64,000 nt of DNA from Panorpa germanica (Eukaryota > Arthropoda > Insecta > Mecoptera > Panorpidae), in contig OY783207.1 in NCBI GenBank assembly GCA_963678705.1, forward strand, positions 2,046,001 through 2,110,000. Direction: 5' to 3'. Positions 60,674-64,000 of the stretch are shown one piece after another. Both the position numbers and the translations under genes were made by a program. The notes beneath the pieces are model-generated. The model had not been told where the DNA came from and did not search any database. It saw only the letters and a program-made list of their open reading frames with translations. Numbering within the stretch: the first letter of the stretch is position 1; the number at the start of each line of letters is the position of its first letter.

Positions 60674-62340
60674 TTGTTCATTAAATCCAAAGAAAAGCAA
60701 TATTAACAAAATATTTTTCTATTTAATTTTGAAAGTTATTATTCCTTCAGTAATATATTGTCAAATATTGTAAGATTGACATGGCAAGTTTCCTGTTACA
60801 CGGTGGAAGAAATGATTGATTTATTTTATTAATTTGTTGATATTATTGACACTGCCACTGTTTAACAAAAACTTTCAAGTATAAAACCTTCCTTTGTTCG
60901 ACGATTCGTGCAGCAGTGCATGACATGTGGATCAAGTGTGTGGTGGGGGTAGTAAAATCCCTTTTACGCTTACACACTTAATTTTAGCATCGGGCGTCCA
61001 ACGTTGGAACATGTTTAACGTGCATTGTTCGGAGCCGGCTTATCAACGATTCATTAGTAAAATATATACAAATAAATAAAATAGAATCATATTAAAGTAA
61101 TTTGTTTGCACAAATAGTAATGGTGCACAAAGTTCAAACGCTAATTACTGAAACAGATGAAAGCTATGCAACTACAACTGTATAGGTGCTAGTACACTAG
61201 CAGTTGCAGGTGTTGTTTGCAATTAGTCAAACTAGAAGCACATTGAACATGTGGAATCGGTTGATGCTTTTAAATAAATAGTGCAGCGAAACTATTCATA
61301 GCCATGAAGTAATTATTTAATTATTATAATTATATACTCTAATGTGATTATAACAAACCACAAATCAGTGACGTACAAATCAGTGATTAAATACTTTTTT
61401 AGTTCACTGTGCCTACAAAAATAATAGATACTTCTACAATAACTTGTATCATAAACGCAACCGGTTTTAGGTTGTAATTTAGGTCTATTTCTCCAGGAAG
61501 CGCCACTGATCGAAATTCTCTCCTCTTCATACACCATTCGTAATTATTTGCCAGATTGAATTATAAAGTGACGCATAGCTGACCACGCTACCGGGTTACT
61601 CTTGACCGGATCCGCTCACCGCTGACCCCATATTCGCGGAAGTCCTATTTGCTGGACCACCTAAATACCGCACCACCAAATATTACCCCAGCCAATCACA
61701 GTGTAAACCGCACCACGATTAGAATGTAATTGCTTATTGATTGTACTTCTAATCATGCCTTGCGGGTATAAATCTCTCCACATAATCTCCTGTATCACAT
61801 AAAACCAGACAACGAACCTAATCTTTACGGTGTTCATTTACTGGTGGTATCTAAAACGCCTGTGACAACAATCCAGGCAACCCTTCGAACGACTTTGTTA
61901 TTGTAGAATTATCTGTTGCTTTTGCAGGCGTTATATGCTGTGTGATATTCTATACCCCCTCCTTGCCAACACAGTATGACTTTGCACTAAAGCTATTATT
62001 TTCAATTTGTGAAGTATATAGCTTACTATACGAGACTGCCGACGTCATGAATCGTGCGGGGCGGGGTGGGTTTGGTGGTGGGGGAGTATTCTCCAGTGCA
62101 CATTGTTTGGGAATACCGACAGCCTTATGTTATGTGGCGTTTGTTCTTTTTTTCAGGGCACTCTGATAGTTTTTCATGGTGACGCAACGACCAAATGAAA
62201 ACAAATCTATGCGACAGTGGAATACCGTTGCCGAGTTACTTGGACACGGTGTTAATAGTTTTGGTTAAATTGTACATATATTTTCTATGTAAGCTTTAGT
62301 TTTTCTCTGCATACTAGAATACTGAATATAAATTATAGAA
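60674..62340. other. Spacer with a promoter-like stretch
   Basis: 61570-61930 is GC-richer than its surroundings and holds the CCAAT/TATA pair described separately. 62056-62088 is G-rich (GGGGCGGGGTGGG and further G runs). No gene is confirmed. Confidence 0.4.
61691..61773 (+). promoter_or_regulatory. Possible core promoter or solo-LTR U3 (CCAAT + TATA)
   Basis: GCCAATCA at 61691-61698 and TATAAAT at 61767-61773 are spaced about 70 bp apart, upstream of 'ctctccacataatctcc'. This fits a polymerase II core promoter or the promoter of an unrecognised LTR. No downstream coding exon was identified. Confidence 0.3.
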
Positions 62341-62470
62341 TATAAGACAATATCTCCTGTGTTGCTTCTGAAATTTATATACTAATTTAAATAATTACAT
62401 TGTTTAACTTAAATCATACCAGAAATTTAAAGAAACGAAATTTAAAGTTTATTATTTATTATAAATTATG
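62341..62470 (-). repeat. SINE-like family fragment
   Basis: Matches the distal part of 9551-9935 ('tataagacaatatctcc', 'catttaaagtttattattt'-type block). The head is not present. Confidence 0.6.
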
Positions 62471-62499
62471 AATTCTTTTCTATTTTATTATTTATTTTT

Positions 62500-63135
62500 T
62501 TCTATTTTTTATTTATTTATATTATTGTACAACATATTAAGTTTATTGTGTAAAAATTTGAAGTCGATTGGAGTAAAACTGTCGGAGATATAGAGTTTTA
62601 AGTATTCACCTCTCTGGTCTGCTGTCATGTTACTGTGAAACTTTTAAATGCGGTTTTCACAGCTTTTTCAGAGTCGGTGCCCTCTCTAGCTCAAAATCTA
62701 CTGGATCGATTCTTTTAAAATTTTACGAGGTAACGCTGTCGAGCTTTTTCTTATTTTTTAATTCTAACGTATTTTAAAATAACAAAGTTTCTGATTTTTT
62801 TCATGAAAAATCGGTATTTTGAATTTTAAGCGCTGTAAAAAATTGAAAAATCAATAAAAAGAAAACTCGACAGCGTTACCTGCAGAAACTTATCAACTAA
62901 TGAAATCATTTTGGATTGTCGATTTCAGTAAATCCAGTGATAAGTTATGAGTGGCACCGCAATGGAACTTTTTTTGTGACGTCTGCGGAGATTCGCTGTC
63001 AATGCCTCATTTCTTGATATTTATTTATGAAAATTTCGCAGTCATTTTATCATGTAGTAATTATAGAAATAATTATATATGAACTGTGTCGTCAAAAAAC
63101 ATTATCGAATATACTTATTTTTTATCGTTTTGACC
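62500..63135 (+). repeat. Dispersed repeat with complete internal hairpin
   Basis: The most complete copy: both inverted arms (GAGGTAACGCTGTCGAG near 62728 and CTCGACAGCGTTACCTGC near 62866) enclose about 120 bp. Ends near TATCGTTTTGACC. Non-coding. Confidence 0.75.
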
Positions 63136-63267
63136 AAGATTAGATTAGAATATTAGATTTTTAATAACGATATTTAACTTTAAAACATGTAAGGCACAGC
63201 ACTTCAATTACCTTCTGTTCGTGAGTTAAATGAAATGTGCGCCAATAGTGTCACTTATACTTTTATA

Positions 63268-63452
63268 GTCTAAGTCACGATACTTAAAAGAGGTTATAAG
63301 AGCGGTATAAATTTATAATACGATAATGAATTTTATTTTATTCGTTTCTATATACATTATAGAAAAATAAGTGAGTCAATGCTTTTTAGTTATATCGGCA
63401 GTTTATATCCCACAACTTGTTGTAAGTATGAGTCGCCGCCGAACTGTCGAAC
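63268..63452. mobile_element. Small Tc1/mariner-type MITE (185 bp), second copy
   Basis: GTCTAAGTCACGATA to GTCGCCGCCGAACTGTCGAAC, with TA outside both ends (63266-63267, 63453-63454). Inverted relative to 30717-30906, with small deletions. Confidence 0.75.
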
Positions 63453-63454
63453 TA

Positions 63455-64000
63455 TATATGTGTTTCAAAGGACAAGTACATAAAGTATTTGAAATCGTCT
63501 TCGTTCAACGGTGAAATGTGAATAACTACTTAACCGAGAAGGTGGCTAAATCGTGATGTGCCTAACAAAAAGGATTTGAAATGAGTTTCAAGTACAAAAC
63601 ACTTCCACGAAGGACCTCCAAGGATCTCATTAATGCAACGCGGTGTAAGGGATGCGAACAGAACAACGGAGAACAGAAGAAGATCCCATCCGCAGGGAAA
63701 TAACAACTAAGAGACGCAAATGGATTGTGAATAAACTCACGTATTGAATTGTATTTCACGTGGGTGTCAACCAAAATGACGTCATTGAATCCCCAGACAG
63801 ATAGAAAACTAATATTTACAACCCTGTGGCTGATGGTGAAAATTGTAGCAGCAGAATAAATCTCACCAACACCCCTCTTCATTCCCTACCCCTGAGTATA
63901 ATATTTTAGAAATAATAAACTTGGGGCATGTATGGCATGAAATCAGGTCCTATGTAAACAGCCAAGGATGCTTTACTCTGGGGGCGTCATTGCTATCAAA
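63455..64000. other. Spacer at window end
   Basis: A 106-codon minus frame (63562-63882) overlaps a GC-richer stretch but shows no domain; not called as a gene. Confidence 0.4.

Noticed and set aside
63562..63882. 106-codon minus frame at the window end
   Set aside because: Cys/Phe/Ser-rich without recognisable motifs; no supporting context.

Overview
This window reads as an AT-rich insect nuclear genome segment. I infer insect from the mix of mariner-like fragments, jockey/I-type LINE tails and an insect-style LTR retrotransposon. The order is not determinable from what I can see. No intact multi-exon host gene is recognisable. Almost everything that can be identified is transposable-element DNA, often nested, lying in long stretches of AT-rich sequence with microsatellites and poly-C tracts. 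Two short coding-like patches (about 14.4-14.84 kb and 33.25-33.47 kb, both minus strand) are the only candidates for non-transposon coding DNA.

Layout. 0-6 kb: anonymous AT-rich DNA with one MITE copy at 4.7-5.2 kb. 6.2-7.3 kb: tail of a LINE (minus strand) split by a 685-bp PIF/Harbinger-like MITE with TAA target duplications. 8-13.8 kb: dispersed repeats, a 691-bp terminal-inverted-repeat (TIR) element and mariner-like remnants. 14.4-14.84 kb: coding-like fragment with a frame break. 16-20 kb: further MITEs, a (GA)n tract, an almost perfect 69-bp palindrome and a 557-bp TIR element. 20.34-25.84 kb: a complete LTR retrotransposon on the minus strand with 834/835-bp nearly identical LTRs, AGGG target duplication, a leucine-tRNA-type primer site and one 858-codon ORF. 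That ORF joins a DUF1759-like Gag, zinc knuckle, protease and the front of a Ty3/gypsy reverse transcriptase to what looks like an integrase tail, so most of pol is deleted in frame.

26-38 kb: LINE tails, a purine-rich repeat, a SINE-like family and its nested TA-flanked MITE, and the 33.3 kb exon-like ORF. 38.56-41.28 kb: a three-layer nest. An old MITE is interrupted by a LINE derivative (intact ORF1, broken endonuclease-only ORF2, poly-A, AGAACC target duplication) and again by a younger copy of the same MITE family. 42-52 kb: more copies of this AT-duplicating MITE family, a jockey-like LINE tail, a LINE tail with 21-bp target duplications, and a Harbinger-like element containing another MITE copy. 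53-64 kb: copies of a repeat with a conserved internal hairpin, a mariner-type element containing a MITE copy, and a possible TATA/CCAAT promoter or solo LTR near 61.7 kb.

How the pieces work together: both retroelements that keep good reading frames are internally deleted, retaining nucleic-acid-binding/structural proteins but not polymerase, so they would depend on enzymes supplied by full-length relatives elsewhere. The MITE families contain no transposase and would likewise be mobilised in trans. The nests give a relative order of insertion and, in two cases, a natural empty site inside the same window that defines the target-site duplication. All family assignments come from reading motifs by eye; no searches were run.
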